Positions 40,601 to 49,646 of a stretch of DNA of 64,000 nt are shown one piece after another. The stretch's first letter is position 1. The number at the start of each line of letters is the position of its first letter. The stretch is from Streptomyces sp. GTDB lineage: Bacteria; Actinomycetota; Actinomycetes; Streptomycetales; Streptomycetaceae. The position numbers and the translations under genes are program-made. The stretch spans positions 1 through 64,000 of the forward strand of contig JABFVM010000208.1 in the NCBI GenBank assembly GCA_013362785.1, in the 5' to 3' direction. Below the pieces are notes generated by a model. The model saw only the letters and a list, made by a program, of their open reading frames with translations. It had not been told where the DNA came from and did no database searches.

Positions 40601-41527
40601 CTGCGGGACATGACGATGACCCACCCGGTACTGACGGCGGGTCAGCGGCAGCTCCAGGTCGTCCGCGACGGCGACGCGGTGCGCCTGGCCTCGCGTACGG
40701 TCGCGGACGCGTCCGACCCGAACCCCGCCTGGCTCGTGCACTCCGAGGCCGCGACCGCCGCGCCCGACCTCGCCGCCCTGGCGGCCCGGACGCTGCTGGA
40801 CCCGGCCGAGCACCGGCTCGAACCAGCCGACCCCGGCCTGGTCTCCCGGCGGCTCGCCGAGGTGGGTGTGCCCTCGACCGGCTTCGAATGGAGCGTCGAG
40901 AGCCTGTCCGCCGGCCTCGGTGTGCTGCGCGCCCAGGTCGTCTCGCCCGACACCGGCTCCTGGGCCCCGCTGCTGGACGCGGTGATGTCGATCGCGCCCG
41001 CCGCCTTCGCGGGCATCCCCCTGCTCCGTATGGTCGTGCACGTCGACGAGATCACGGTCGACGGCACACCACCGGAAGCGGCGACGGTCGAGGTCGTACC
41101 CGATCCCGGTGCCGCCGATACGGTGCACGCCCTGGTCACGGACCGGGACGGCCGCCCCGTGGCGAGCCTGCGCGGTCTGCGGTACCCGGTGGTCGAGCAG
41201 CCGGCCGCACCGGACACCGACGAGTCGGGGAGCGAAGCGGCCGCGGACGCGGTGTCGTTCGAGGGTCTGTCGCCGGACGAGCTGCGGGCCCGGGTGCTCG
41301 AAGAGGTGCGCGATCAGATCGCGCAGGAGATGCGACTCGCACCCACGGCCCTCCATGTCCGCCGCCCGCTGGTGGAGCAGGGGCTCGACTCGGTGATGAC
41401 GGTGGTGGTCCGCCGCCGGCTGGAGAAGCGCCTCGGCCGGGACGTGCCCGCCAATATCTTCTGGAAGCTGCCCACCATCAGCGCCATCGTCGATCACCTG
41501 ACGGAACGCCTCGCTGAACAGCATTAG
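37691..41527 (+). CDS. aviM: Iterative type I polyketide synthase, orsellinic acid synthase (AviM)
   Basis: 1278-aa single-module iterative PKS that condenses acetyl and malonyl units to orsellinic acid, the precursor of dichloroisoeverninic acid. KS: about residues 22-450, with C196 in DTACSASL, H331 in EAHGTGT and H371 in NIGHLEG. AT: about 550-840, with S637 in GHSVGE and VAFHSPHM near 736-743, a malonyl-type pattern. A DH-like or thioester-hydrolase-like domain spans about 905-1190, with H941 in the H-x3-G-x4-P motif. ACP: about 1210-1275, with S1234 in LDSVM. No ketoreductase and no thioesterase are present, as expected for an unreduced product released through AviN. ATG 37691 or 37694. 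Confidence 0.95.
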   Translation: MMNTGNDERNMPVISLDRPADSLPPVAVVGIGCRFPGGVNSPEEFWDLLTAGRNTVGEMPADRWEGYRDFGPRFDAALRKAIRSGSFLDGDIAGFDAEFFGISPREAELMDPQQRLMLEVAWQALEHAGIPPHALAGTDTGVFAGVCTYDYGAGQLEDLPNIDAWTGIGAAVCAVSNRVSHALDLRGPSLSIDTACSASLVALHTAAQSLRLGECTLAVAGGVNLVVSPGQTLALGTAGALAPDGRSKPFAASADGYGRGEGCGVLVLKLLADAERDGDRVLAVLRGSAVNQDGRTNGIMAPCGQAQEHVMRRALTAAGVAADTVDFVEAHGTGTRLGDPMEIGAIGAVYGRDRSDSEPCAVGSVKSNIGHLEGAAGVAGVIKAVLALGQDRIPATLLDGDPNPEIDWDGLDIRLATRALPWPERPHPRRAAVSGFGYGGTVAHVILEQAPTASARPEPESAGALFPVSAASPEALRDRAGALAELVEGGADLASVGHTLAHRQSSLGHRAAVVATDRDELAATLRALATAEPASGLVTGAALPDAGNPVWVFSGHGSQWAGMGRELLESEPVFAEVIDALEPVFKEEIGFSPRQMLLEGEHTEVDCAQTMIFAMQLGLAALWRSQGVVPAAVIGHSVGEIAAAVTAGTLTMADGARLICRRSLLLREAAGRGAMAMVTLPFDEAAERLAGNEAVVAAIASSTTSTVISGDPAEMDKVVDRWTDEGLIVRRVASDVAFHSPHMEPLLDRLRAAAAELSPRAPHTPLYTTALADPRATVTADGAYWAANLRNPVRLAAAITAAAEDGHRAFVELAPHPVVAHSIHETLAERGVEDVFVGTTLRRNRPEVHTFRTNVGAAHCHGVSVDWTALQPAQGTLETLPPYPWQHRSLWRSIAGSRGAERGHDVDSHTLLGTPGGVAGSDLRLWHSTLDDDSRPYPGSHALNGVEIVPAAVLVATFLAAGAEGDEGRALRDMTMTHPVLTAGQRQLQVVRDGDAVRLASRTVADASDPNPAWLVHSEAATAAPDLAALAARTLLDPAEHRLEPADPGLVSRRLAEVGVPSTGFEWSVESLSAGLGVLRAQVVSPDTGSWAPLLDAVMSIAPAAFAGIPLLRMVVHVDEITVDGTPPEAATVEVVPDPGAADTVHALVTDRDGRPVASLRGLRYPVVEQPAAPDTDESGSEAAADAVSFEGLSPDELRARVLEEVRDQIAQEMRLAPTALHVRRPLVEQGLDSVMTVVVRRRLEKRLGRDVPANIFWKLPTISAIVDHLTERLAEQH

Positions 41528-41640
41528 GGAAAACCTGAAGAACGCGCCACTACGATCGTTGTTGGGCGGAGAAAGCCGATGCCATCTGGAGTTCCCTTGA
41601 AACGACCTGATCTGACGGCGTTGACGGCAAGGTGCGGGAT

Positions 41641-42708
41641 ATGAAGGCACTCATATTGGTGGGTGGGGTTGGTTCGAGGTTGCGGCCTATAACGCATACC
41701 TCGGCCAAGCAATTGGTTCCGGTAGCCAACAGGACCGTTCTCTCCTATGTTCTGGATTCCGTGAAGGAGGCCGGAATAACGGAGGTCGGGATTGTCGTCG
41801 GGGCGACCGCGGCGGAGATCCAGGCTTCCGTGGGAGACGGTGCGGAGTTCGGCCTGGACGTCACCTACATCCAGCAGGACGCCCCGCGCGGGCTGGCCGA
41901 CGCCGTGCTCGTGTCCCGTGACTTCCTCGGCGACGACGCCTTCGTCATGTACCTGGGCGACAACTACGTCGTGGACGGCATCGTCGACTTCGTCGCGGAC
42001 TTCCGCCGCGATGAGCCCGCAGCGCAGGTCATGCTCGCCCGGGTCGCCGACCCGCGCGCGTTCGGCGTGGCCGAGCTGGACGAGAACGGCCGGCTGACCG
42101 CGGTGGTGGAGAAGCCCCAGGACCCCAGGAGCGACCTGGCGATCGTCGGCGTGTACGCCTTCGGCCCGCAGGTGCACGAGGCCGTCGCCGGCATCCGGCC
42201 CTCCTGGCGGAACGAGCTGGAGATCACCGACGCGCTGCAGTGGCTGGTCGACCAGGGGCACGAGGTCGGCTCCACGGTGATCGACCGGTACTGGAAGGAC
42301 GTCGCGAGCGTCACCGACATCCTGGAGATGAACCGGCATCTGCTGGAGTCCCTGGAGACCCGCATCGACGGCGAGGTGGACGAGGCCAGCGAACTGGTGG
42401 GCCGAGTCGTGGTGGAGGCGGGAGCGAAGATCTCCGGCTCCCGCATCGTCGGTCCCGCCGTCATCGGCCCGGACACGGTGGTGCAGGACTCCTACGTCGG
42501 CCCCTTCACGTCCATCGAGGGCAACTGCCGGGTCGCGCTCAGTGAGATCCAGTACTCGATCGTGCTGCGGGGCGCTTCGATCGACGGAGTCGCCCGGGTC
42601 GAGGACTCGGTGATCGGCCGGGAGACCGAGGTGAACGCCGCCCCCCGGACGTCGACCGCGCACCGTCTGGTGCTGGGAGACCACAGCCGGGTCCAGGTCC
42701 CGGTGTGA
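41641..42708 (+). CDS. aviD: Glucose-1-phosphate thymidylyltransferase (long form)
   Basis: 355-aa enzyme making dTDP-glucose from glucose-1-phosphate and dTTP, the entry to all dTDP-deoxysugars of the chain. The nucleotide-binding loop is LILVGGVGSRLRPITHTSAKQLVPVAN at residues 4-30, with MYLGDNYV and VEKPQDPRS further on. The C-terminal 100 residues form a left-handed beta-helix (ISGSRIVGPAVIGPDTVVQDSYVGPFTS in outline), the long type found in antibiotic clusters. ATG 41641 with a weak AAGG site; a GTG three codons earlier is possible. The stop overlaps aviE1 (GTGA). Confidence 0.94.
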   Translation: MKALILVGGVGSRLRPITHTSAKQLVPVANRTVLSYVLDSVKEAGITEVGIVVGATAAEIQASVGDGAEFGLDVTYIQQDAPRGLADAVLVSRDFLGDDAFVMYLGDNYVVDGIVDFVADFRRDEPAAQVMLARVADPRAFGVAELDENGRLTAVVEKPQDPRSDLAIVGVYAFGPQVHEAVAGIRPSWRNELEITDALQWLVDQGHEVGSTVIDRYWKDVASVTDILEMNRHLLESLETRIDGEVDEASELVGRVVVEAGAKISGSRIVGPAVIGPDTVVQDSYVGPFTSIEGNCRVALSEIQYSIVLRGASIDGVARVEDSVIGRETEVNAAPRTSTAHRLVLGDHSRVQVPV

Positions 42709-43793
42709 GCAGGCTTCCAATGGCGGGGGACGCGACGATGAAGGCGGCGTACGGGGACGTGCGGGACGACGGCGCGGGCGCGGAACAGGGACTGCACGTC
42801 CTGGTCATCGGTGGGGCCGGCTTCATCGGCTCCCACTACGTGCGCGAACTGATCCGCGACGGCGGTCCGGCGCGGGTGACCGTGCTGGACAAGCTGACCT
42901 ACGCCGGGAACCTGGCGAACCTGGAGCCGGTCGCGGGCCGGTACACCTTCGTCCACGGCGACATCTGCGACGCCCGGCTGCTCGCCGAAGTGGTCCCCGG
43001 CCACGATCTGGTGGTCAACTTCGCGGCCGAGTCGCACGTCGACCGGTCGATCGCCGACGCGGCCCCGTTCATCCACACCAATGTGCAGGGCGTCCAGACA
43101 CTCATGCAGGCGTGCGTGGAGGCCGGCACACCCAAGGTCGTGCAGATCTCCACCGACGAGGTGTACGGCAGCATCGCGACGGGCTCGTGGGACGAGGACG
43201 CGCCGATCGCCCCCAACTCGCCCTACGCGGCGTCCAAGGCGGGCGGCGACATGGTTGCCCTCGCCTACGCCCGCACGCATGGGCTGCCGGTGAGCGTGAC
43301 GCGGTGCGGCAACAACTACGGGCCCTATCAGTTCCCGGAGAAGGTCGTTCCGCTGTTCACCACCCGGCTGCTGGACGGGCACGGCATCCCGCTGTACGGG
43401 GATGGCGGCAACGTCCGGGACTGGGTGCACGTGTCCGACCATGTGCGGGGCATCCGGCTGGTCGCCGAACGCGGCCTGCCGGGGCAGATCTACCACATCG
43501 CGGGCTCGGCCGAGCTGACCAATCTGGAACTCACGCGACGGCTGCTGCACACCCTGGGCGCCGACTGGGACCGGGTCGAGCGTGTACCCGACCGCAAGGG
43601 ACACGACCGGCGCTACTCGCTCTCCGACGCCCGGCTCGGCGCGCTCGGCTACGCGCCCCGCGTGTCGTTCGAGCAGGGCCTCGCCGACACCGTGCGCTGG
43701 TACGCCGAGAACCGGGACTGGTGGGAGCCGCTGAACGAGCGCGCGCTGTCCGCCGGCGCGGCTCTGGCGGGCGCCGGCCGCACCCATGACTAG
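42705..43793 (+). CDS. aviE1: dTDP-glucose 4,6-dehydratase
   Basis: 362-aa SDR enzyme that turns dTDP-glucose into dTDP-4-keto-6-deoxyglucose. GGAGFIGSHY is at 36-45, and the family-specific acid/base pair D151-E152 sits in ISTDEVYG, with Y174 and K178 in YAASK. NNYGPYQFPEKVVPLF and GDGGNVRDWVHVSDH are RmlB hallmarks. GTG 42705 overlaps the aviD stop. The first 30 residues are an unusual extension, so ATG 42720 or a later Met could be the true start. It pairs with aviD as the deoxysugar entry module. Confidence 0.94.
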   Translation: MSRLPMAGDATMKAAYGDVRDDGAGAEQGLHVLVIGGAGFIGSHYVRELIRDGGPARVTVLDKLTYAGNLANLEPVAGRYTFVHGDICDARLLAEVVPGHDLVVNFAAESHVDRSIADAAPFIHTNVQGVQTLMQACVEAGTPKVVQISTDEVYGSIATGSWDEDAPIAPNSPYAASKAGGDMVALAYARTHGLPVSVTRCGNNYGPYQFPEKVVPLFTTRLLDGHGIPLYGDGGNVRDWVHVSDHVRGIRLVAERGLPGQIYHIAGSAELTNLELTRRLLHTLGADWDRVERVPDRKGHDRRYSLSDARLGALGYAPRVSFEQGLADTVRWYAENRDWWEPLNERALSAGAALAGAGRTHD

Positions 43794-43838
43794 GGGAAAC
43801 GCGGCCCGCGATATTCCCCTGCACTGACGACATTCCAT

Positions 43839-43868
43839 TTCGCGTTGTTTCCCTTCGCGTTATTTTCC
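43839..43868. repeat. Adjacent 15-bp imperfect direct repeat
   Basis: TTCGCGTTGTTTCCC is followed at once by TTCGCGTTATTTTCC (12 or more identities in 15) in the 85-bp gap upstream of the SDR gene at 43879, next to its ribosome site. It may be a regulator site or chance in a T-rich leader. Confidence 0.5.
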
Positions 43869-43878
43869 AGGAGACTTG

Positions 43879-44907
43879 ATGGCGCACTGTCTGGTGACCG
43901 GCGGAGCCGGCTTCATCGGCTCGCATGTGGCGGAGGCCCTGCTCAGCCGCGGGCACCGGGTATCGGTCCTCGACGATCTCAGCGGCGGCAGCGCCGAACG
44001 CGTCCCCGACGGTGCGGAGTTGTTCACCGGCTCGGTGACCGATGTGGAGCTGGTCGACAAGCTCTTCGCCGAGCAGCGATTCGACCACGTCTTCCACTTC
44101 GCGGCGTTCGCTGCGGAGGCGATCAGCCATTCGGTGAAGAGCCTCAACTACGGCACCAACGTGATGGGCAGCGTGAACCTGGTCAACGCGGCGCTGCGGA
44201 CCGGCGTTTCCTTCTTCTGTTTCGCCTCCTCGGTCGCTGTCTACGGGCACGGCGAGACTCCGATGCGGGAGTCTTCGATCCCGGTGCCGGCCGACAGTTA
44301 CGGCAATGCGAAACTCACCGTCGAGCGCGAGCTGGAAACGACGATGCGGACCCAGGGCCTGCCCTTCACCGCATTCCGTATGCACAACGTGTACGGCGAA
44401 TGGCAGAACATGCGCGACCCCTATCGCAACGCGGTCGCCATTTTCTTCAACCAGATCCTGCGCGGTGAGCCGATCTCGGTCTACGGCGACGGCGGTCAGG
44501 TCCGCGCCTTCAGCTATGTGAAGGACATCGTGGACGTCATCGTGCGCGCCCCCGAGAACGAGCAGGCCTGGGGCCGGGCCTTCAACGTCGGCTCGTCCCG
44601 CACCAACACGGTGCTGGAGCTGGCCCAGGCCGTACGCCAGGCGGCCGGAGTCCCCGGTCATCCCATCGCGCACCTGCCCGCCCGGGACGAGGTGATGGTC
44701 GCCTACACCGCCACCGACGAGGCCCGCGAGGTCTTCGGTGACTGGGCGGACACCCCCCTCGCGGACGGGCTGGCCCGGACCGCCGCGTGGGCCGCTTCCG
44801 TCGGCCCCGCCGAACTGCGCTCCTCCTTCGAGATCGAGATCGGCGGAGAGCGCGTCCCGGAGTGGGCGCAGTGCGTGGCCGACCGGCTGAGCACCGCCGA
44901 CCGGTGA
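43879..44907 (+). CDS. NAD-dependent nucleotide-sugar epimerase/dehydratase
   Basis: 342-aa extended SDR protein. TGGAGFIGSH is at residues 7-16, FASSVAVYGHG near 115-125, and catalytic Y and K lie in DSYGNAK. RMHNVYGEWQNMRDPYRNAVAIFF and SVYGDGGQVRAFSYVKDI resemble UDP-glucose 4-epimerase and GDP-mannose-3,5-epimerase-like proteins. Probably one of the 4- or 3,5-epimerases making galacto- or manno-configured sugars. ATG 43879 with AGGAG 8 bp upstream. It is preceded by an 85-bp gap, so it may start a new transcript after aviE1. Confidence 0.83.
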   Translation: MAHCLVTGGAGFIGSHVAEALLSRGHRVSVLDDLSGGSAERVPDGAELFTGSVTDVELVDKLFAEQRFDHVFHFAAFAAEAISHSVKSLNYGTNVMGSVNLVNAALRTGVSFFCFASSVAVYGHGETPMRESSIPVPADSYGNAKLTVERELETTMRTQGLPFTAFRMHNVYGEWQNMRDPYRNAVAIFFNQILRGEPISVYGDGGQVRAFSYVKDIVDVIVRAPENEQAWGRAFNVGSSRTNTVLELAQAVRQAAGVPGHPIAHLPARDEVMVAYTATDEAREVFGDWADTPLADGLARTAAWAASVGPAELRSSFEIEIGGERVPEWAQCVADRLSTADR

Positions 44908-44964
44908 TCCCCGGCCCAGGCCGGTCTCGTTCCGAAGCGCAGCTGACAGTGGAGGTAGGACCCA

Positions 44965-45672
44965 GTGAACGATCTTGAGATTCGGCGTCGGGTGAGTGAG
45001 CTCGAACCGTGGGTGAACGACTTTGTCTACAACGGGGTCCGGTACGCCACCGCCTCCACGCGTGACTACCTGCTGAGCCATCCGCCGCAGGAGCGCGCCG
45101 ACGCGTTCTACGCGGCGTTCCCGAAGGCCGAGCGCGTCCTGGAGCTCGGCGCGCTGGAGGGCGCGGACACGCTGGCGTTGGCGGGGCAGCCGGGCGTGGG
45201 GATCCTCGCCCTGGAGGGCCGCGAGGAGAACCTGCGCCGTGCCGAGTTCGTCATGGAGGTGAACGGGGTCACCAATGTGGAACTCCGGCTCGCCGACGTG
45301 GAGTCGATGGACTTCGCCGAACTCGGCCACTTCGACGCCACGTTGTGTGCCGGGCTCCTCTACCACGTGCAGCGCCCCTGGGAGCTGCTCGCCGACATCG
45401 GTTCCGTCTCCGACTGCCTCTACCTCTCCACCCACTACTGGGGCAGCTCGGAAGGGCTGACCGACGTGGACGGCTACGCGTTCCACCCGGTGCGCGAGGA
45501 CCACCCCGAGCCCCAGGCCCGCGGTCTCAGCGTCGATGTGCGCTGGCTGGACCGGCCGTCGCTGATGCGCGCTCTGGAGCGGGCGGGCTTCACCGAGATC
45601 GAGGTCCTTCAGGAGCGGGTCACGCCGGAGGTCTGCAACATCGTCACGGCCTGCCGCAAGGCCGGTGGATGA
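44965..45672 (+). CDS. SAM-dependent methyltransferase
   Basis: 235-aa class I methyltransferase. Motif I is RVLELGALEGADTLALA near residues 57-73, the acidic residue after strand 2 is in LALEGREENLRRAEFV, and motif IV is FDATLCAGLLYHVQRPWELL near 120-139. No metal-dependent or zinc motif is visible. Likely one of the sugar O-methyltransferases; it could also be the one that methylates the orsellinate hydroxyl. The sequence does not decide. GTG 44965 with GGAGGT 10 bp upstream. It is followed after 4 bp by an oxygenase gene. Confidence 0.82.
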   Translation: MNDLEIRRRVSELEPWVNDFVYNGVRYATASTRDYLLSHPPQERADAFYAAFPKAERVLELGALEGADTLALAGQPGVGILALEGREENLRRAEFVMEVNGVTNVELRLADVESMDFAELGHFDATLCAGLLYHVQRPWELLADIGSVSDCLYLSTHYWGSSEGLTDVDGYAFHPVREDHPEPQARGLSVDVRWLDRPSLMRALERAGFTEIEVLQERVTPEVCNIVTACRKAGG

Positions 45673-45676
45673 TTCC

Positions 45677-46348
45677 ATGACCACGGTGACACCCGACCGG
45701 ACCGCGGCGATCGAGCAGTTCCGGCGGGACGGCTTCGCGAACGCGGGCCCGGTGCTCGCCCCGGACCTGATCGCCCGTCTCAAGGCGGGCGCCGAACGGC
45801 TCATCGCCCGCTTCACCGACGAGGGCCTGCGCTCCGACGACTACTGGAACTTCCCCGTCGAGGGCGACGATCGTCCCGTTCTCTACCGCGTGCACAACCT
45901 GGAGAAGCAGGACTGGGCCCCGGAACGGGACCTGTTGCACCGCGCGGAACTGGCGGAGCTCGCCGCCGCGTTCGTGGACGGGCCGGTCGTGCCCACCGCC
46001 TACGCACTCGTCCTCAAGGAGCCGTACCGGGCCGCGGAGGTGCCCTGGCACCGGGACCGCGTCAACGTCGGCCCGCGCACGGTCTGCAATCTGAGCATCT
46101 GCCTGGACGAGGCGGGACCGGAGAACGGATGCCTGGTGGCGGTCCCGGGATCGCATCTGCTCCCCGACGACGCCCAGGTGGCGGAGGTGCGCGGCACCGG
46201 ACCCGTGGTTCCGGTGCCGTCGCGGCAGGGCGACGTGATGGTGCACGACGTCCGGCTCGTCCACGGTTCGGGCCCGAACAGCAACGGCTCATGGCGGCGG
46301 ACCATCGTCATCGAGTACGCCGACCCGGCCGCACCGCCGGCGCCCTGA
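45677..46348 (+). CDS. PhyH-type Fe(II)/2-oxoglutarate oxygenase (orthosomycin bridge-forming type)
   Basis: 223-aa protein with the facial triad H125-x-D127 (PWHRDRVNVG) and H196 in DVRLVHGSGPNS, with R207/R208 as the 2-oxoglutarate anchor. The EAGPENGCLVAVPGSH segment is common to PhyH proteins. The length and the HGSGPN motif are like the short oxygenases (AviO1, EvdO1/O2, HygX) that oxidatively close orthoester or methylenedioxy bridges. Start at ATG 45677; a GTG four codons earlier is possible. It lies directly behind a methyltransferase gene in the same transcript. Confidence 0.87.
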   Translation: MTTVTPDRTAAIEQFRRDGFANAGPVLAPDLIARLKAGAERLIARFTDEGLRSDDYWNFPVEGDDRPVLYRVHNLEKQDWAPERDLLHRAELAELAAAFVDGPVVPTAYALVLKEPYRAAEVPWHRDRVNVGPRTVCNLSICLDEAGPENGCLVAVPGSHLLPDDAQVAEVRGTGPVVPVPSRQGDVMVHDVRLVHGSGPNSNGSWRRTIVIEYADPAAPPAP

Positions 46349-46405
46349 GCGCTGCGCCGCCGAGCGCCCGGCAACTATCGAACGGCAGGTCAGGGAGTCT
46401 TTCGG

Positions 46406-47698
46406 ATGAGGATTATGTTCACCGCCTCGAACTGGGCGGGACATTACATGTGCATGGTGCCCCTGGCCTGGGCGCTGCGCGGTGCCGGGCACGAGGTCCG
46501 GGTGGCGTGCTCGCCGTCGCAGGAACGCGGGGTCGCCTCGACCGGCCTGATGCCGGTCCCGGTGCTCGACGGGCCGGACATGATGGAGAGCGCCCGGCTG
46601 GCGTTCTACGTACAGGCCATGTACACACCGCCGCAGGCCGGCCCGCGGCCGCTGCCGCTGCACCCGTTCACCGGGCGGCCGATGGAGTCGCTCAACGACT
46701 TCGACGCCGGTGAGCTGCGCGACTTCTGGAAGAAGTCGATCGAAGCGGTGCAGCGCAGCTATGACAACGCGGTGAGCTTCGGCGACCACTGGCGGCCCGA
46801 CCTCGTGGTGCACGACATCATGGCCGTCGAGGGCGCCCTGGTCGCCGCGCTGAGGGGCGTACCGAGTGTCTACGCGTCTCCCGGGTTCATCGGGACCGTG
46901 GAGACCGAGCCGGGGCTCGACCTGGTCTCGGCGGACCCGCTGTCGTGCTTCGAGAAGTACGGCGTCGAGTGGGGCCGCGACCGGATCCAGTACGCCGTGG
47001 ACCCCTCGCCGGATGTGGCCGTGCCGCCGCTGGGCGGCGCGCTGCGGCTGCCCATGCGCTATGTGCCCTACAACGGCGCACAGGGCGTGGACCCGTGGCA
47101 GCTGGGACCGGTCCGGGGCAAACGCGTGTGCATCGTCTGGGGCAACTCGGCCTCGGGCGTCTTCGGCGCCAACGTGCCGGCGCTGCGCCACGCGGTCGAC
47201 GCGGCCGTGCAGCAGGGCGCCGAGGTGGTGCTCACGGCACCGGCGGAACAGGTGGAGGAGCTGGGAACCCTGCCGGCCGGCGTCCGGGTGCTGCGCAACT
47301 GCCCGGTGGAACTCATCCTTCCGCACTGCGACCTGCTGGTTCATCACGGCAGCGCCAACTGCTACATGAACGGCATCGTGGCCGGGATTCCGCAGCTCGC
47401 CCTCGCCCTCAACTACGACACGCTGATCTGCGGCCGCCGTATCGACCCGGCCGGCGCGACGGTGACCCTCTCCGGCCTGGAGGCCACCGCCGAGAAGGTC
47501 GAGGAGGCGCTGCGCAAGGCGCTGTTCGACCACCGCTACCGCCTGGCGGCGGAGAAGCTGCGGGACGGCGTCGAGCGGGCGCCCTCGCCCGCCGTGGTCG
47601 CCGGGCTGCTGACCCGCCTCGCGGCGGAGGGCGGGCTGACGGCGCAGGACGTCGCCGAGGCCATGGACAACGACACCGAGGCCCGGAGGGTCGCGTGA
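46406..47698 (+). CDS. GT1/GT28-type antibiotic glycosyltransferase
   Basis: 430-aa GT-B protein of the macrolide/aglycone glycosyltransferase family. The N-terminal half starts RIMFTASNWAGHYMCMVPLAWALRGAGHEV (acceptor domain). The nucleotide-sugar-binding C-terminal half has CIVWGNSASGVFG, then LPHCDLLVHHGSANCYMNGIVAGIPQLAL, where the H-H-G-S segment is the pyrophosphate-binding signature. It probably transfers a dTDP-deoxysugar. ATG 46406. It is the first gene of a long run of overlapping genes and its stop is shared with aviE2 (GTGA). Confidence 0.88.
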   Translation: MRIMFTASNWAGHYMCMVPLAWALRGAGHEVRVACSPSQERGVASTGLMPVPVLDGPDMMESARLAFYVQAMYTPPQAGPRPLPLHPFTGRPMESLNDFDAGELRDFWKKSIEAVQRSYDNAVSFGDHWRPDLVVHDIMAVEGALVAALRGVPSVYASPGFIGTVETEPGLDLVSADPLSCFEKYGVEWGRDRIQYAVDPSPDVAVPPLGGALRLPMRYVPYNGAQGVDPWQLGPVRGKRVCIVWGNSASGVFGANVPALRHAVDAAVQQGAEVVLTAPAEQVEELGTLPAGVRVLRNCPVELILPHCDLLVHHGSANCYMNGIVAGIPQLALALNYDTLICGRRIDPAGATVTLSGLEATAEKVEEALRKALFDHRYRLAAEKLRDGVERAPSPAVVAGLLTRLAAEGGLTAQDVAEAMDNDTEARRVA

Positions 47699-48708
47699 CA
47701 ATCGGGCTGAAGCAGGGACAGCGGGCCGTGGTCACCGGGGGAGCCGGCTTCATCGGCTCCCACCTGTGCGAACGGCTCATCGAGCTGGGGCTGTCGGTGA
47801 CCTGCGTGGACAACCTGTCGACCGGCAGGACCGCGAACGTCGAAGCGCTGGCGGACGAGGAGCGGTTCACGCTGCTGCGGGCCGACGTGACCGAGCCGTT
47901 CTCCGTCGACGGGCCGGTCCACCACGTCGTCCACCTGGCGTCGCCGGCGTCCCCCCTGGACTATCTGGCGCGGCCCCTGGAGACGCTGCGGGTCGGCTCG
48001 GCCGGCACCGAGAACGCGCTGCGGCTGGCGCTGGAGCACGGCGCCCGCTTCGTGGTCGCCTCCACTTCGGAGATCTACGGGGATCCCGCGCAGCACCCGC
48101 AGTCCGAGAGCTACTGGGGCAACGTCAACCCGATCGGTCCGCGTTCGGTGTACGACGAGGCCAAACGGTTCACCGAGGCGTTGACCGCCGCCTACGCGCG
48201 CACCCTCGGCGCGGACACCGGCATCGCCCGTCTGTTCAACTCCTACGGGCCGCGGATGCGCCGCGACGACGGGCGGGTGGTGCCGACCTTCATCGACCAG
48301 GCGCTCGCCGGATCGCCGCTCACCATCAACGGGACCGGTGAGCAGACCCGGTCGCTGTGCTACGTCGAGGACACGGTCCGCGGACTGCTGGCCCTGATGG
48401 ACTCCTCCTTCCCGGGCCCGGTCAACATCGGCGCGACCGGTGAGATGACCGTCCGCGAGATCGCGGAAGCGATCGCCGGACACGCGGGGGTGGAGCTGCG
48501 GACCGAGTTCCGCGCGCCCGCCGAGGACGAGCCCGGCCGGCGCTGCCCCGACATCGAGACCGCCAGGACGAAGCTGGGCTGGAAGCCCGAGGTGCCGCTC
48601 GCCGAAGGGCTCAAGCGCACCCTGCTCTGGTGGGAGAGCGCCTACCCGCAGGACACGGCCCGCGACGGCGTGAATGGTTCCAGCGAGATCAGGAGTGGAG
48701 CGGCATGA
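47695..48708 (+). CDS. aviE2: UDP-glucuronate decarboxylase (UDP-xylose synthase)
   Basis: 337-aa SDR enzyme. TGGAGFIGSHL lies near residues 14-24. The UXS-specific motif HLASPASPLDYLARPLETL is at about 79-97, followed by TSEIYGDP, and the diagnostic GNVNPIGPRSVYDEAKR near 139-155 contains catalytic Tyr and Lys. It decarboxylates UDP-glucuronate to UDP-xylose, the pentose precursor; in avilamycin work aviE2 was linked to the L-lyxose residue. GTG 47695 and both ends overlap neighbours. Confidence 0.93.
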   Translation: MTIGLKQGQRAVVTGGAGFIGSHLCERLIELGLSVTCVDNLSTGRTANVEALADEERFTLLRADVTEPFSVDGPVHHVVHLASPASPLDYLARPLETLRVGSAGTENALRLALEHGARFVVASTSEIYGDPAQHPQSESYWGNVNPIGPRSVYDEAKRFTEALTAAYARTLGADTGIARLFNSYGPRMRRDDGRVVPTFIDQALAGSPLTINGTGEQTRSLCYVEDTVRGLLALMDSSFPGPVNIGATGEMTVREIAEAIAGHAGVELRTEFRAPAEDEPGRRCPDIETARTKLGWKPEVPLAEGLKRTLLWWESAYPQDTARDGVNGSSEIRSGAA

Positions 48709-49427
48709 CAAGCGAGACACCGGTGGGCAAGGGGGTGCGCATGCCCAGGAGCGTCGAGGACCTCAACGTGGTCTGGGAATGGGACGACCCCGAGGGAATG
48801 CAGGTGCGGCTGGCGGGCTATCAGCCGCGTGACGAGTATCTGCGCGACCGTGCCGGGCGCATCGACGACATAGCCGGGGCGCTGTCCCTGGACCCGGGCA
48901 CCGATCTGTTCGAGATCGGCAGCGGCGAGGGCGTCATGGCCCGTGAGCTGGCGCCGAGGGTCAACAGCCTGCTGTGCGCGGACGTCAGCCGGTCCTTCCT
49001 GGACAAGGCCCGCGCCACCTGTGAGGGGACACCGAACGTCGCCTTCCACCACATCGAGAACGACTATCTGGCCGGACTTGAGGACGCCTCGTTCGACGCC
49101 GGGTTCGCGCTCAACGTGTTCATCCACCTGAACGCCTTCGAGGTCTACCTCTACCTGCGCGAGATCCGGCGGGTGCTGCGGCCCGGCGGCCGATTCCTGT
49201 TCAACTACCTCGACTTCGGCGAGGTCACCCGGCCGCAGTTCCACGAGTACGTCAAGAGCTACCCCGGGGCGCACCCGGTCGCCGTGAAGGGATTCATGTC
49301 CTGGCTCGGCACCGACGTGGTCCACAAGCTCGCGGCGGAGGCCGGACTGACACCGGTACCCGGGTCACTGGACGACCACGGCGGCGTCTGCTTCCTCACC
49401 CTGCGCAGGGAACAGGAGTCCGCGTGA
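48705..49427 (+). CDS. SAM-dependent methyltransferase
   Basis: 240-aa class I methyltransferase (Methyltransf_11-like). Motif I is DLFEIGSGEGVMAREL near residues 66-81, with CADVSRSFLDKAR after strand 2, motif IV FDAGFALNVFIHL and post-motif IRRVLRPGGRFLFNYLDFGE. Likely a sugar O-methyltransferase. ATG 48705 overlaps the aviE2 stop, and its own stop overlaps the small ORF at 49424 (GTGA). Confidence 0.85.
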   Translation: MTSETPVGKGVRMPRSVEDLNVVWEWDDPEGMQVRLAGYQPRDEYLRDRAGRIDDIAGALSLDPGTDLFEIGSGEGVMARELAPRVNSLLCADVSRSFLDKARATCEGTPNVAFHHIENDYLAGLEDASFDAGFALNVFIHLNAFEVYLYLREIRRVLRPGGRFLFNYLDFGEVTRPQFHEYVKSYPGAHPVAVKGFMSWLGTDVVHKLAAEAGLTPVPGSLDDHGGVCFLTLRREQESA

Positions 49428-49645
49428 GCTACCGCACTCCGGGCCGGCAAGGTCCCCAGGCCTCGTCGAACCGCCTGAACACCTGGACGCTGAGCGGGTT
49501 CTGGGGCAGCCGGACCGAGCCGGGCGGCCGGGCGGTCCGGCGCGGGTTCGGCCTGGGCGTCGACTACTTCGGCAGCGCGCACGCCTATGGCGTGGGCGGG
49601 GCCGACGCGGGACTGGCCCCGGGACACGCGGAGAGGTCGGTCTGA
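49424..49645 (+). CDS. Small hypothetical protein within the biosynthetic operon
   Basis: 73-aa ORF not recognised. It starts with a GTG overlapping the stop of the preceding methyltransferase and ends 1 bp before the ATG of the next. Third codon positions are almost all G or C, as in real Streptomyces genes. The protein is basic at first, then rich in Gly and aromatic residues (LNTWTLSGFWGSR, GFGLGVDYFGSAHAYGVGG). No signal peptide, membrane helix or metal motif is seen. It could be a small accessory protein, a remnant of a larger enzyme, or a spacer kept for translational coupling. Confidence 0.5.
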   Translation: MSYRTPGRQGPQASSNRLNTWTLSGFWGSRTEPGGRAVRRGFGLGVDYFGSAHAYGVGGADAGLAPGHAERSV

Positions 49646-49646
49646 G

